From NCBI RefSeq assembly GCF_037975245.1, contig NC_092561.1, forward strand, positions 5,756,001 through 5,820,000: a stretch of DNA of 64,000 bases, in the 5' to 3' direction. The notes beneath the pieces are model-generated. The model was not told where the DNA came from. It ran no database searches and saw nothing but the letters and a program-made list of their open reading frames with translations. Below are positions 1 through 10,929 of this stretch, piece by piece. A program made the position numbers and the translations under genes. Position 1 is the stretch's first letter; every line of letters begins with the position of its first letter. Origin of the DNA: Apostichopus japonicus (taxonomy: Eukaryota > Echinodermata > Holothuroidea > Aspidochirotida > Stichopodidae).

Positions 1-3000
1 ACGTTTATTGTTTTGTACAATTTTCTCCCAATCAATTTTTTTTCTCCCTCTTTTGCCGATGACCTTTATCGACACTTTTAATAGCCAGATTTCCAGTAAT
101 AAATGCCAAATAATACTGACAATATTTGATCTGTTAACATGTACTCTTATCAGAGTTTTATTGGCTGCTGTGATTGTTGGCACTGTTTGGTCATCTCTTC
201 AGATTTTTTGCGTCGTCAAATAGTTTAAATTAAAAGTGTGTTCAAGCGGCTTCCTTGACAGCGGTCAAATCTTGCCTGTAGCGATAGGAAGTATATATTA
301 GCCTCGGTATAGGGTCAAGATTTCCAGTTATCAACCAAGTAGAAGACTAGCGACAAATTTGTCACAGAAAGAGAAAATCATTTTTCCCAGGTTTGATTGA
401 AGTTTAGCTGGAAAATATTAAAATTTGCATGGACTGCCTAACCAATGGGATTCATGATAGGAAAGGAAGAAAAGAAAAGAGATAAATATGAAAGAATAAA
501 TAACAAAATGAATTGAGGATCATTTGATCATCACAGAATGGAAAGTTTGAAAGAAAGAGTAGAATAAGAAGGGGGGGGTGGAAAAAAAGGGTTACAGGAT
601 AATATTACACCGTATGTAGAATCAGTTTTGCATTATTATGATTATACAGAATACAGAATAATAGTAAAATAATTGTTATTAAGTGGAAAACCAATCGTTA
701 TGTAGCAGCTAGGGACAAAGTAAATTAATGGAAACCAAAACGTTGGAACAATGAAGAATCATGATCCATGAAAGGAGAACAAAAGATGCAAAAATATTAC
801 AATCCTTTTAGTTAATTAATATAGATCCTGTTGAAAGTACAGATGGATAACATTTTGTTTTTCAGTAATATTTCAGCAAATTTATTTTGTCACAGAAAGT
901 CTCAAAAGTTCTCAAAATTTGGTGTTTTTATGATATATAGAATGATCACATTTTATTAGGATTAGTATATATGTACATATATAGATATATTTATTGATAT
1001 GTAGGATTATTCTAATTGGCAGGTTTCGGATATACTTTGAAGCAACAGTGGTAATTTTCTTCCAAGTACTGTAACTATAAATGCAACTATGTTGACATGC
1101 ACTCATCAAAATACATATTTTGCTGTTACTAATATGTGATTTGAATTTTAATGTTACAGGGAAAAGAAACACCTTTTTTTTTCTACCACCATGTTTAAAA
1201 ATGTCACTTGTAATAACATATATAATTTAAGTTAATTAATTGTATGGTATAATAATTGACAATGTGCAAAAGCTTTTAAAGCGTAGATTTATAAGAAGAG
1301 AGAAAAGCAGCTGGGCATGTTTAAGGCAATTTTTAACTAAGTATCTAATAATTATCTATAAAAATGCAAACAACATTGACAGTACTTACTTACAGTTATG
1401 TAGAGAGAACATAATGTATTTTAAAGCAGCATTCCAGGTATTTAATTTGTGCAACTTCAGAATCACAGTGCAACATATTTAGGATATCAAACAAGAATAT
1501 TTTTTAATAAATTAATAAATAAATAATAAAATAAATAAATAATAAATTAGTAAATAATAAATGCTTCAAGAATTCAGGCAAACATGGAAACCATCAACTA
1601 TGTGCTGTAGGAATATATGTGTCATAAGAATACTAACAACCTAACCACAAAAAAAAAAAAAAAAAAATGAGAAAAAAACGATATCTGCAATTTACATTGG
1701 GAAATCAAATAATAAATCCCATTTTAAAGATTGCGAACCTCTTGAATAGACTGACAGTTCCAATTTTTTTGTATGATAATTTAGCTCTGTCACTCGAGTT
1801 GAAATTAATTAAATCATATGTGAGTCCCTCTAAGGACCATCACTCTCATAAATATTGTTATAGGTGAGAGATGGAAATCAGTAATATTAGATTTGCTATG
1901 AATAAATTTGCATGGTAGAGTTTGTATTGGTTCCATTGGCGGGCTGTCACATTATCTTGTAAGAACGAGCCTGTACATACTTTTTGTATAAAAAATTGAT
2001 CTTTCACAAAAAAGGCAGAGCTACAACAGCTGCATGTGTAAATTATAAAGCATACGAGAAGTATGTACACGTTTGCCAAGTAGGAAGCTGGTAATTGGAC
2101 AGCAGCTCCCCTCCCTGTAAGTGTTTGTGTATAGACCAGGTGGGGGGGGGTGTATTACATACAGCTAGAGGAGAGCAGAGGGGTGCATATAGGGAGATAT
2201 GAGATATAACATAGTATCTGAAATTATACAATATATTTATCATACGTATATGTACTAACTTCTCCATCCCATTTATAGTTACCCCCCACATCCCCCTCCC
2301 CCACCCCACTTTTTAGAGATACAGCTAAAAATTTGGCCACGTTATTGAATACAATGAATCATAAAGTTGTAGTACATGTTTGATAATTGTATGAAATTAT
2401 TCCAGAACATTAAGCTCACTCATCTTTGGACAGTTTTGGCCCAGATTTTTCTTGCTATCTGTGCTGTTTCAAGCTTCTCTAGTTATATAAGCTACCCAAA
2501 ATTGTAGACTCTCATATGGCTACATATCATTAAGGCTTTGCCAATTAAATTAGTCCTCTGCCCCTCCCCTGACTACCGCCCCTCCCCCTACTATGGCCCC
2601 TCCCCCGACTACCGTCCCTCTCCTCCCCTTACTCCCTTCCAGTCCCAGGAAATGTTTTACTATAAGATGTATGGTATAGTTGAGTTTACGTGGCCAAACC
2701 TAACGATTAGTTTGATGGTTCCGATCTACGCTATCTTGACTCACTTTTGTGATAATTATATCATAAACTATATATGTATTAATATTGGCTTAGCTATCAT
2801 CTAACAACATCTAGAGGAATTTCCTCCACTACTGTATAGTAATTTTGAAAACATTTTCAGTAGCAGTTTTCGGTTTACTAAAGACTTTGGGGTAATATTC
2901 GATGACGACAGCTTTAAATGTGTGCTATCAGTTGCAATATCATTCCCAGCTGAGATGGAGCAAAAAGATAAAACTGTAGATCCCTGTAGATTTGACCCAA

Positions 3001-4260
3001 AACACCCCCTCTGGCTATGACTGGTTAATTAATTTAGAACACTGTCAGTGATAGCAATAAAAGGGCATTGTTACAGTTTTATAACTAGTTTTTAAGAGCT
3101 CTAGTTCATAGCTTCAAGGTCAGAATTGTGCCTTGGGGTGTGTATACACTTTACCAGGTGGGGATACAAATATCCATCGTTGATAATAGTTTTGTCAATC
3201 TTGCGTGGTCGACTTTTGAGAAAAGTACAAAAACAACTTTGAATTTTTGCATGCATGTCTCAATAGATTTGCCATTTATTGGGTTAGAATAATAGTAATG
3301 TATATACTAACGTGAAACTTGTCAATTATGTTCATCGTGGGGATTTAAGACTGAGTGGATCGTAATCCCTTTCATATACAGAATCATGCAGAGAAATGTG
3401 ATTTCCCCACCCCCAACCCCCCTCCCTGTTTCTTCTTCAATTGTGTTCATACTGAATCAGAGCCTAGCTGTGGTAGAAAAACTGATCAAATTCCTAAATC
3501 TATGTGCTCTATATTTCATTTCTCTAAAATTTAATATCAGTCTTTGATTTATAAATCTGTCAGCATACAGTGAGGGAATGCTGAGATTGTGGGAATGATG
3601 TCAACATTGCAATGGAGAAGATAGTGAGGATACGTTCAATGTTAGCAGACGATTCAAGGCCATTTTAGCGGTGAGCAATACACATGAAAAGAAATATTTT
3701 AAAATAAACAAATTAATTATATGCATGTAAAAAAAACCCCAAAACAGTCAAATAGAAAAGAAAAACTGGTCAAATTGGGAAAACAAAAAGTCCAGAGAAA
3801 AATAAAGTGACTTTATTTCAAATTAAGGAATTAACAGTCGACTCCCTCAATTCTGGGTGAAAAGGGTTGTATGCTCTTTCTACAGTTGTTTGGCAAATAA
3901 TAAAACTTTTTAAATTTTTGTTTCTTCAAACAGGGATATTAGTATTACACACATTTTCATTACTCTTTGACCACAATCGATCCACAGTAACTCGGACTGC
4001 ATTTGCAGTCTTGATCGTCGTCGAACGATCTAAAAACAGACGAAAGGCTGCGTCGAGCTATTATCTGATCCGAACATCGAAGTAAAACCAAAGTGAAGAA
4101 AGAACAAGAATTGGGGGGAGGGGGGAGGAGAAACAGATATATGAAAGATCCTAAATTTTATCACCTTTTAAGAAATTTCTTAACAGCATATTTCTCTCCA
4201 TCTTTCAATTGAGTGCATTTGTTGGCTCCTCTCAGATTGTAAATATCTTCAATATATTTC
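1..4260. other. AT-rich non-coding DNA
   Basis: No convincing exon, RNA gene or mobile element seen. It holds short A/T simple repeats (1500-1560, poly-A at 1650), a C-rich (CCCCTCCCCCGACTACCG)-like run at 2558-2632 and several poly-G runs. Probably KCNQ intron 1 or intergenic. Confidence 0.6.
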
Positions 4261-4810
4261 CGGTGATTCGGGAGACGTTATATATACTTTCTCCGTCGTA
4301 AAACACATCGATACGGAAACCCGAGGAATCGCTGGAAATTTTTCCGATATTTAGCTCGTGAGGTTTTCTTTTTCGCCGACTGATCATTCTTTCTTTTATT
4401 TATCTTTCTCTTTAATCCGTGAAGCACTGCAGCTCTTGTATTTTTCCCGTCATTTTAATGCATGGTGGCAATTGAAGGTGCCATTCTCACGGAAGTTATA
4501 GGTCTCCAAAAATTGAGCCATTTAAGACGCTTCCCGCAAAAAGCGCCCCCGGGCTCCCCGTTTAGTGGCACTCCGTCGAAATAAACTGTTTATCTGCCAT
4601 GTGTGAGGTGATTTATTCTGAGTGAGATTGATCCTCGGTTTAAGGCAGGAATCACTCCCGCGGCGAAATTTATCGTTTCTAATGAAGTTACATGAGGAGG
4701 AACATTTAATACTTACTCATCTGTGAAGAATCCGAGAGTATAGGCCGCTTCATCTCTCTTGCCTTCTTGATTGCTAAGAGGGACGCGATAGGACGACGTC
4801 AGAGGCGGCG
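4261..4810. promoter_or_regulatory. CpG-richer island, possible promoter or conserved non-coding block
   Basis: G+C and CpG rise well above the flanks (GCAAAAAGCGCCCCCGGGCT, TCACTCCCGCGGCGAAATTT, GACGCGATAGGACGACGTCA). No long open frame was seen. It might mark a 5' end or an ancient enhancer. Confidence 0.25.
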
Positions 4811-5634
4811 GTAGTGTCATTTTTTTCTCCCCCTAACCCAAGAAGAAAGTTTATTTAATAAAGGTGGGTGAAGAATTTTCAGGGGAGAATTTGACAGATT
4901 TTCATAGAATAGATATTACATATTGATATTAATACTCTGTGTGTGCTGTGGGGGGGGGGGGTGGGGGGGTTGGAGATGGGAGGCTGATGAAGCAATGTCT
5001 TTCCTTTTTAGAATACGACTAAAAAGAAAATAGATTGGAGCATGGGGATCGTTTCGGTTAAATGCCAACACCTGTTAGCGATATTTAAATCGATTTGTTA
5101 GTTTTGGAAAAAAAGGTGGGCACTTTTACTCTTTGATTTTCATTGCAGGCATTGATTTTGAAGGAGGCTTGTAAAGTGAAGTCTTTTTTTTTTCTTTTTC
5201 TTTCGAAGTCCAAAAGCAATAATCATTCAATATTGATGTAATACATAATGTTCTCTCTCATATTTAAGATGAGCCGCAGTATGTCAATTAACATTATTGT
5301 CATTGATTTGGAGAGGGTGTTTTTTTTAAGCATGTGGATTTGTTTGAAAGATCTATATCAAACCTTAAAGGTCACGTTCAGAAATGAAGAGCTCTGGGCA
5401 ATATCTTTTAATTTGTGAACTGTCGCAGTGCCACCCAGCAGCGAAGTGCTGTGGTTACCCTTTTGATTTTCCTTTCCTCTTTTAGCCACTGATAGTAAAC
5501 ATTGCTTAATAGCTCAAAAGTAAGGATAAGATAAAAAAATTAACAACTGTTTTTCTAAGGGTAGTAACAGCTTTAGTATATGTTAATAGTTGAAAATGAT
5601 AGTTTTATATCAGTCATTGTTAGCGATGTAGAGC

Positions 5635-5865
5635 TGATGGGGATTTGATAACTTGAAGAACTTAAGTGACTCCTGATGGAGATTTGATAACTTGAAGTAC
5701 TTATGTGTCTCCTGATGGAGATTTGATAACTTGGAGGGATTTAAGTGACTCCTGATGGAGATTTGATAACATGAAGTACTTAAGTGACTCCTGATGGAGA
5801 TTTGATACTTGAAGAACGTCAGTGACTCCTAATGGAGATTTGATAACTTGAAGCACTTAAGTGAC
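5635..5865 (+). repeat. 39-bp minisatellite, about 6 units
   Basis: The unit is CTCCTGATGGAGATTTGATA followed by ACTTGAAGTACTTAAGTGA with minor variation. No coding role is apparent. Confidence 0.93.
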
Positions 5866-6003
5866 CATTAGTGTCCCGCCAGTTTTTAGCTTCTTTATAG
5901 ATCTTAAGTTTTCATTAATTATTTTTGGTATGTATACAGCGATCACCTTAACACAGCTTCCACTATCTAGTAAAAGGTTACCCATCTTATCAAGATATAC
6001 ATG

Positions 6004-6004
<1 letters not shown>

Positions 6005-6043
<39 letters not shown>

Positions 6044-6127
6044 TATCTATCTCTATATATATATGTACATATATATCTATCTCTATATATATATATATAT
6101 CTATATATATATATATATATATATATT
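6005..6127. repeat. (TA)n microsatellite with TCTATCTC interruptions
   Basis: Alternating TA runs and two copies of ATATATCTATCTCTATATAT. The frame of IYIYIY residues across it is an artefact of the repeat. Confidence 0.95.
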
Positions 6128-6604
6128 AATGTCCACATCATTTATCTAATTTTAGAATTCCTTGCTTTAAGCTGTTTTTATTGTCATAAGAATTCAACAA
6201 CAAGGCGTTAAGAGCCCTTGTATTATACCCTTCAACTGCACAGAGTAACATGGAATATAACCATTGGTGGGTGTCCTATATAATATGCAATTGATATTTC
6301 AAAGTTCTGTACTGAACTGTGTCAAAGTGGACAGCTTCTCATGTATGCCCTCTGGTGATCGACCTAGTAATTGGTCATTTGTTTTGATCCCGTCGCCATG
6401 GTGATATTCTAATATGCTCCCCGCCTTTGACTGACCACTTTTGAATTAATTTTATTTTCTTCGGTCTTGTTTGTTGAGATTTGTGGCCTGCTCGTGGCTG
6501 GGATCGAGGTTAATCCCAGGACGGAATCTTGTGCACTTAATTATGATCAGCATTGTTTAAATTCTCTAGTCTGGTGATCAAGTCCCAGCTCTGTTTTAGA
6601 ACCA

Positions 6605-7366
6605 GTATAGGCTAGCTACATTAAAACACAAGGCTGTTTAGCCTTTCATATACACTGTTGGAGAAGACTAGCTACAATAAACACAAGGCTGATAAAGCCT
6701 GTCTGTTCATGCACTGTTGGAAAGGCTATCTATGTTAAAACCAGGGAGTTGTTATGGAACAACTCCCTGGTTAAAACACAAGTGTGTTTAGCCTTTCATT
6801 TACACTGTTGGAGAAGGCTAGCTACAATAAAACACAAGGCTGTTAAGCCTGTGCATTTCATACACTGTTGGAGAAGTCCATATAGGCTAGCTACAATAAA
6901 ACACAAGGCTGTTAAGCCCGTGCGTTTCATACACTGTTGGAGAAGGCTAGCTACAATAAACACAAGGCTGTTTAGCCTTTCATACACTTTTGGAAAAGGC
7001 TAGCTACAATAAAAACAAGGCTGTTAAGCCTTTCATATACACTGTTGGAGAAGGCTACAGTAGCTACAATAAAACAAAAGGCTGTTTAGCCTTGCATATA
7101 CACTGTTGGACGAGGATAGCTTCAATAAAAAAACAAGGCTGATTAGCCTTTCATACACTTTTGGAAAAATCTAGCTACAATAAAACACAAGGCTGTTAAG
7201 CCATGCGTTTCATACACTGTTGGAGAACGCTAGCTACAATAAAACACAAGGCAGCTGTTAAGCCTGTGTGTTTCATACACTGTTGGAGAAAGCTAGCTAC
7301 GATAAAACACAAGGCTGTTTAGCCTTTCATACACTTTTGGAAAAGGGCAGCTACAATAAAACACAA
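6605..7366 (+). repeat. 60-bp minisatellite, left part (about 12 units)
   Basis: The unit runs GGCTAGCTACAATAAAACAC, AAGGCTGTTAAGCCTGTGCG, TTTCATACACTGTTGGAGAA. Each unit holds a small palindrome AGGCTGTTAAGCCT. Because 60 is divisible by three, long frames appear by chance across it. The array resumes at 9691 after the inserted element. Confidence 0.93.
6739..6772. repeat. Perfect 15-bp inverted repeat inside the 60-bp array
   Basis: AACCAGGGAGTTGTT (6739-6753) and AACAACTCCCTGGTT (6758-6772) are separated by ATGG. It replaces part of one satellite unit and occurs in no other unit. Confidence 0.9.
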
Positions 7367-9690
7367 CATAACGGAAAGTTTTAGACCAAAACGCTCACAG
7401 CGAAAACTAAGATTTGCCTTTGCAGCAAGCACCTCTTTGCGGTTTTTCTGCTGACCTACTTTTCCCTGCTGCTCTGTGGACAATCACGCGACGGCGGAGA
7501 GCGTCAGGGACTGTTCCATTATACATTAGGGTGTTAATACCAATGTGATACTAGGCCGAACCCCACTACGACTTGTACTTGAATAATTCTATAGGCTACA
7601 GTATCACTAATACTGTTTTATACGCAGCTAGTATAGACATTACACTGTAAGGCTATATTGCGTGCTAAACAGTACAGAACTATAGTCTTTAGAACAAATA
7701 CATAACCCACAAACTGTGGTTTGGTACGCTCCAACTTAGTCGTTTCATCGCGTGGTCAGAAACAGGTTCAAAAGGATACAGAAAATGTCACTTTGGAGGT
7801 ATTATTTTCAACCGAAATTACAATTGAATGAATAAAGTCTTCTGAAAGTTACTGAGAAGCATTTTGAGTTAAATCTAACAATAACTCAATATATCACAAT
7901 CAAACGACAACACTTCTTGAATGCACATTCACCAACGTGTGCTGAGTACAGTATTGTGACGTCATGTCGATTGAGAACAAAGGGAAACAGAAGGAATATC
8001 CCTGATTTCTTTTTAGTTTGCAATTTGGCGTAAGGTTCTCATTGGTCAATTTAGTTAAGAATCGGTAGAAAACGTGATGAATATTCATAGTTTAATTCAC
8101 CGTTTGAACTGTGATTTTAGGACTTCGCAAACAAAAGTTACGGGGCAAAAATAGCCCACACAGTGCGGAAAAACTAGGGTTTTCAAGTGTACTCTCATTG
8201 AAAATATCCTAAAATCACTTTTTTAATTAAAAATTGGCGTAAGGTTACCAAAATATATATGGATTAAGGCATACACCACCAGAAAGCTAACACTTTAAAA
8301 GGATTGTCTGGTGGCCCAAAGAAGTTACCTTAAAAAATAGTAAATAATTTCCCAAACATGTTGTCAAAGTATGAGAACGCTAATGTTGCGTTTGACGGAG
8401 AAACGATTTTTTAATCGTTATGGATAGACAATTCAAATATGATTTGAACAGTACAATACGTGACGTCAGCTCTGCCATAGCAGATTGCGTCATAACCCAC
8501 CCTCCGCACAGTACCTATACGGTAATCACAACAAAACAGCGTTTGTATACAGATAAATTTCTTCCATAATTTCCGGTGAAATTTCTTCAAAATTAGATAT
8601 GTTTTCAAAAACTCCTTAAGCCGCCATGTACTTGAGCGGTGGTTCCGTGGTCTTTGAGTAACAGAAGGTAAATTTTAACAGCAGACTCTGAGTTGTTCAG
8701 GCTATACATCGCGCTATCCAGCGCCAACGCGAAAAATGTTCGCATGTAGGCTATACTCAAACGTTGACAATCGGACAGTTCTGCGAAGCCTAAGCTTCTC
8801 AGTGCTATATTCTGCTCTGACAACGATTCGATCAATTTCTTCAATAATTTCCGGTGAAATTTCTTATAAATTAGATATGATTTAAAAAACTCCTTAAGCC
8901 GCAATATATGTAGTAGATCGGTGGTTTCGTGGTCTTTGTGTAACACAAGATAAGTTTTAACAGCAGGCTCTTCGTTGTTTATACATCGCGGTATCCAGCT
9001 CCAGCGCGAAGAATGTCCGCGTGTATAGGCTGCACTAACGTTTACAATCGGACAGTTCTGCGATGACATCGATCCCGCCAAGTTTCATCTTTCGGTTTAA
9101 CGAATACTTTACAAGTTTCCTTTTACTGTTAATTTGATCCGTGAATTTTATTTCAGCGATTTCGAAGAACAGTTAATGAACTGTGGTTTGAGTGTGAGTG
9201 TACTATGTGTAACGCTATACAAGTACACCAACTGAGCATCGTAGTATATACGTTCGCGAGTATGTACGTTATATATATGAGGCAATCCAATGTGCTTACA
9301 CGTGAGTTAATTTGCTGCGGAATTGGGAGTGCTAACTTCAAGTCACCTGTTTTGCCTATCTGCAAGCACTACGTCAATCACCATATTGAAGCGTTCGAAC
9401 AAACGGTACTTTTGGTGAGAAACTGGTGAATTTGAAAACCAGATTTCTACAAGAAGAAAATGTCGAATGGGGACAATTTTTACATGGTTAGAAAGAGAAA
9501 AATAATAATTACAAGGACAATGTATCAAAATCTTCCACCAGACAATTCCTTTAAGCTTTCAAAATGTGGATGGTCCAAAATGATTGACTTAATACACATG
9601 AAGATACAGGTCAAAACACACACAAAATGGCTCTTGCGCTACACAGTTAAGGACCCTCTCGGAGTGCCGTGAGCGCTATGTTCCGTTATG
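7367..9690. mobile_element. 2.3-kb element with 10-bp terminal inverted repeats, inserted in a minisatellite
   Basis: The left end CATAACGGAA (7367-7376) and right end TTCCGTTATG (9681-9690) are perfect inverted repeats. Just inside them, CGCTCACAGC and CGCTCACGGC (on the opposite strand) also match. The element sits exactly between CACAA and GGCTG of a 60-bp satellite unit, whose array continues on both sides. No target-site duplication is visible. No transposase was recognised; it is probably non-autonomous. Short minus-strand frames at 8605-9081 and 8411-8608 arise from an internal duplication and match no protein I know. Confidence 0.7.
8566..9066. repeat. Internal 278-bp tandem duplication in the 2.3-kb element
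   Basis: Copy 1 starts at ATAATTTCCGGTGAAATTTC (8566) and copy 2 at the same words (8844). Shared landmarks are CTCCTTAAGCCGC, GTGGTCTTTG, ACAATCGGACAGTTCTGCGA. The copies have diverged by substitutions and small indels, so the duplication is not recent. Confidence 0.85.
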
Positions 9691-10087
9691 GGCTGTTTAG
9701 TCAGTGTGTTTCATACACTGTTGGAGAAGGCTGTACAGGCTAGCTACAACAAAACGCAAGGCTGTTAAGCCTGTGTGTTTAATACACTGTTGGAGAAGTC
9801 TAGCTACATTAAAACAAGGCTGTTAAGCCTGTGCGTTTCATACACCGTTGGAGAAGGCTAGCTACAATGAAACACAAGGCTGTTTAGCCTTTCATATACA
9901 CTGTTGGAGGCTAGCTGCAGCAAAACACAAGGCTGTTAAGCCTGTGTGTTTCATACACTGTTGGAGAAAGCTAGCTAGGATAAAACACAAGGCTGTTTAG
10001 CCTTTCATACACTGTTGGAGAAGGCTAGCTACAATAAAACACAAGGCTGTTATAAAGCCTGTGCGTTTCATACACTAATGGAGAAGA
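9691..10087 (+). repeat. 60-bp minisatellite, right part (about 6-7 units)
   Basis: Same unit and orientation as 6605-7366. It ends at TACACTAATGGAGAAGATGA. Confidence 0.93.
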
Positions 10088-10590
10088 TGATCAAGCCTCA
10101 AGCAAGACTAATGGCTTGTACTTGTGACATGTCCAAGTTATCATGGTGCATTTATATATAAAGTCCTGTTTAATGTTAGGTTTAGCCCCTAATGACGTTC
10201 TGAAGATGATAGGGAGATTGGGATTGATGCATTATCGCCCAGACAGGCTAATTGTAAGCGACACTCCATTCTCGTCTGCTATTTAATACTCTTACTGTTC
10301 TGTGTGACGGGAACATTAAGCAGCATTTAAGAGAGGCCACTCATTGAGGGGACAAAGATAACAGTGCACCAAACAAAGGTGTGGAACAAGATAAAAATAA
10401 AGATGTTAGGGAATGATAAAAATAAACTTCAAGTACATTTCATTTTAGAACTTGTCAGCCAACCTTTGAAGGAAGAATGATGCTGAACACACACGTCTAT
10501 CTATATTTTAGCTGTACAAGCTCTGCATTTAATCCTTGGCTTGCACTGTCTTAGAGTCTTGTCAGAAATTTTTGTTTATTATATTGTTAG

Positions 10591-10720
10591 TGTCCATGGC
10601 CGAGTCCGTTTATAGTGCGGTCCGCATATTAAGCGGGAGGCCCTGGTTCGAATTCTGGTGTCGGCTGGCAGTTTTTTCATTGTTCTGAAGTTTCTAACTC
10701 ATTACCATTTCAAATATATA
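10591..10720 (+). mobile_element. tRNA-derived SINE, family 1
   Basis: A tRNA-like head (TGGCCGAGTCCG as A box, GGTTCGAATTC as a near-perfect B box) is followed by a body AGTTTTTTCATTGTTCTGAA, then CTAACTCATTACCATTTCAA, and an AT-rich tail. The same body occurs at 59.4 kb and inverted at 59.7 kb. This is not a functional tRNA gene: the acceptor stem does not close and a SINE body follows. Confidence 0.75.
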
Positions 10721-10764
10721 CATATACACACCCACACACCTATGCCTATTCCACTCACACTAGT

Positions 10765-10925
10765 TGAATCACTGGCCGAGTGATATCTTAGATCTGTGAT
10801 ATAAAGGTCCAGGGTTGGATTCTAATACTGAATCTTCCACTGATGAGTCCCAAAAATTACGAAACCGGTCATGAAGTGGAATGATCCCTTGTGTTGATCT
10901 TGAATAATTTCATATCTGTCACATC
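10765..10925 (+). mobile_element. tRNA-headed SINE carrying a hammerhead-like core (copy A)
   Basis: The head has an A-box-like TGGCCGAGTGAT near 10774 and a weak B box, GGTTGGATTCT, near 10813. Downstream is CTGATGA (10840-10846), a degenerate stem II (GTCC 10847-10850 against TTAC), GAAA (10861-10864), a palindromic stem III ACCGGT, and GTC ending at 10870. Stem I retains CTTC (10834-10837) paired with GAAG (10873-10876). The tail TGTTGATCTTGAATAATTTC and ATATCTGTCA is shared with a second copy at 59.83-59.99 kb. The layout recalls the Sm-alpha elements of schistosomes (Pol III head plus hammerhead), but no family is named here. Confidence 0.65.
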
Positions 10926-10929
10926 AACA

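Noticed and set aside
5857-6141. Ile/Tyr-rich membrane protein
   Set aside because: It is a translation of the (TA)n microsatellite.
6749-7003. Protein with 20-residue repeats
   Set aside because: The frame is a by-product of the 60-bp satellite, whose period is divisible by three.
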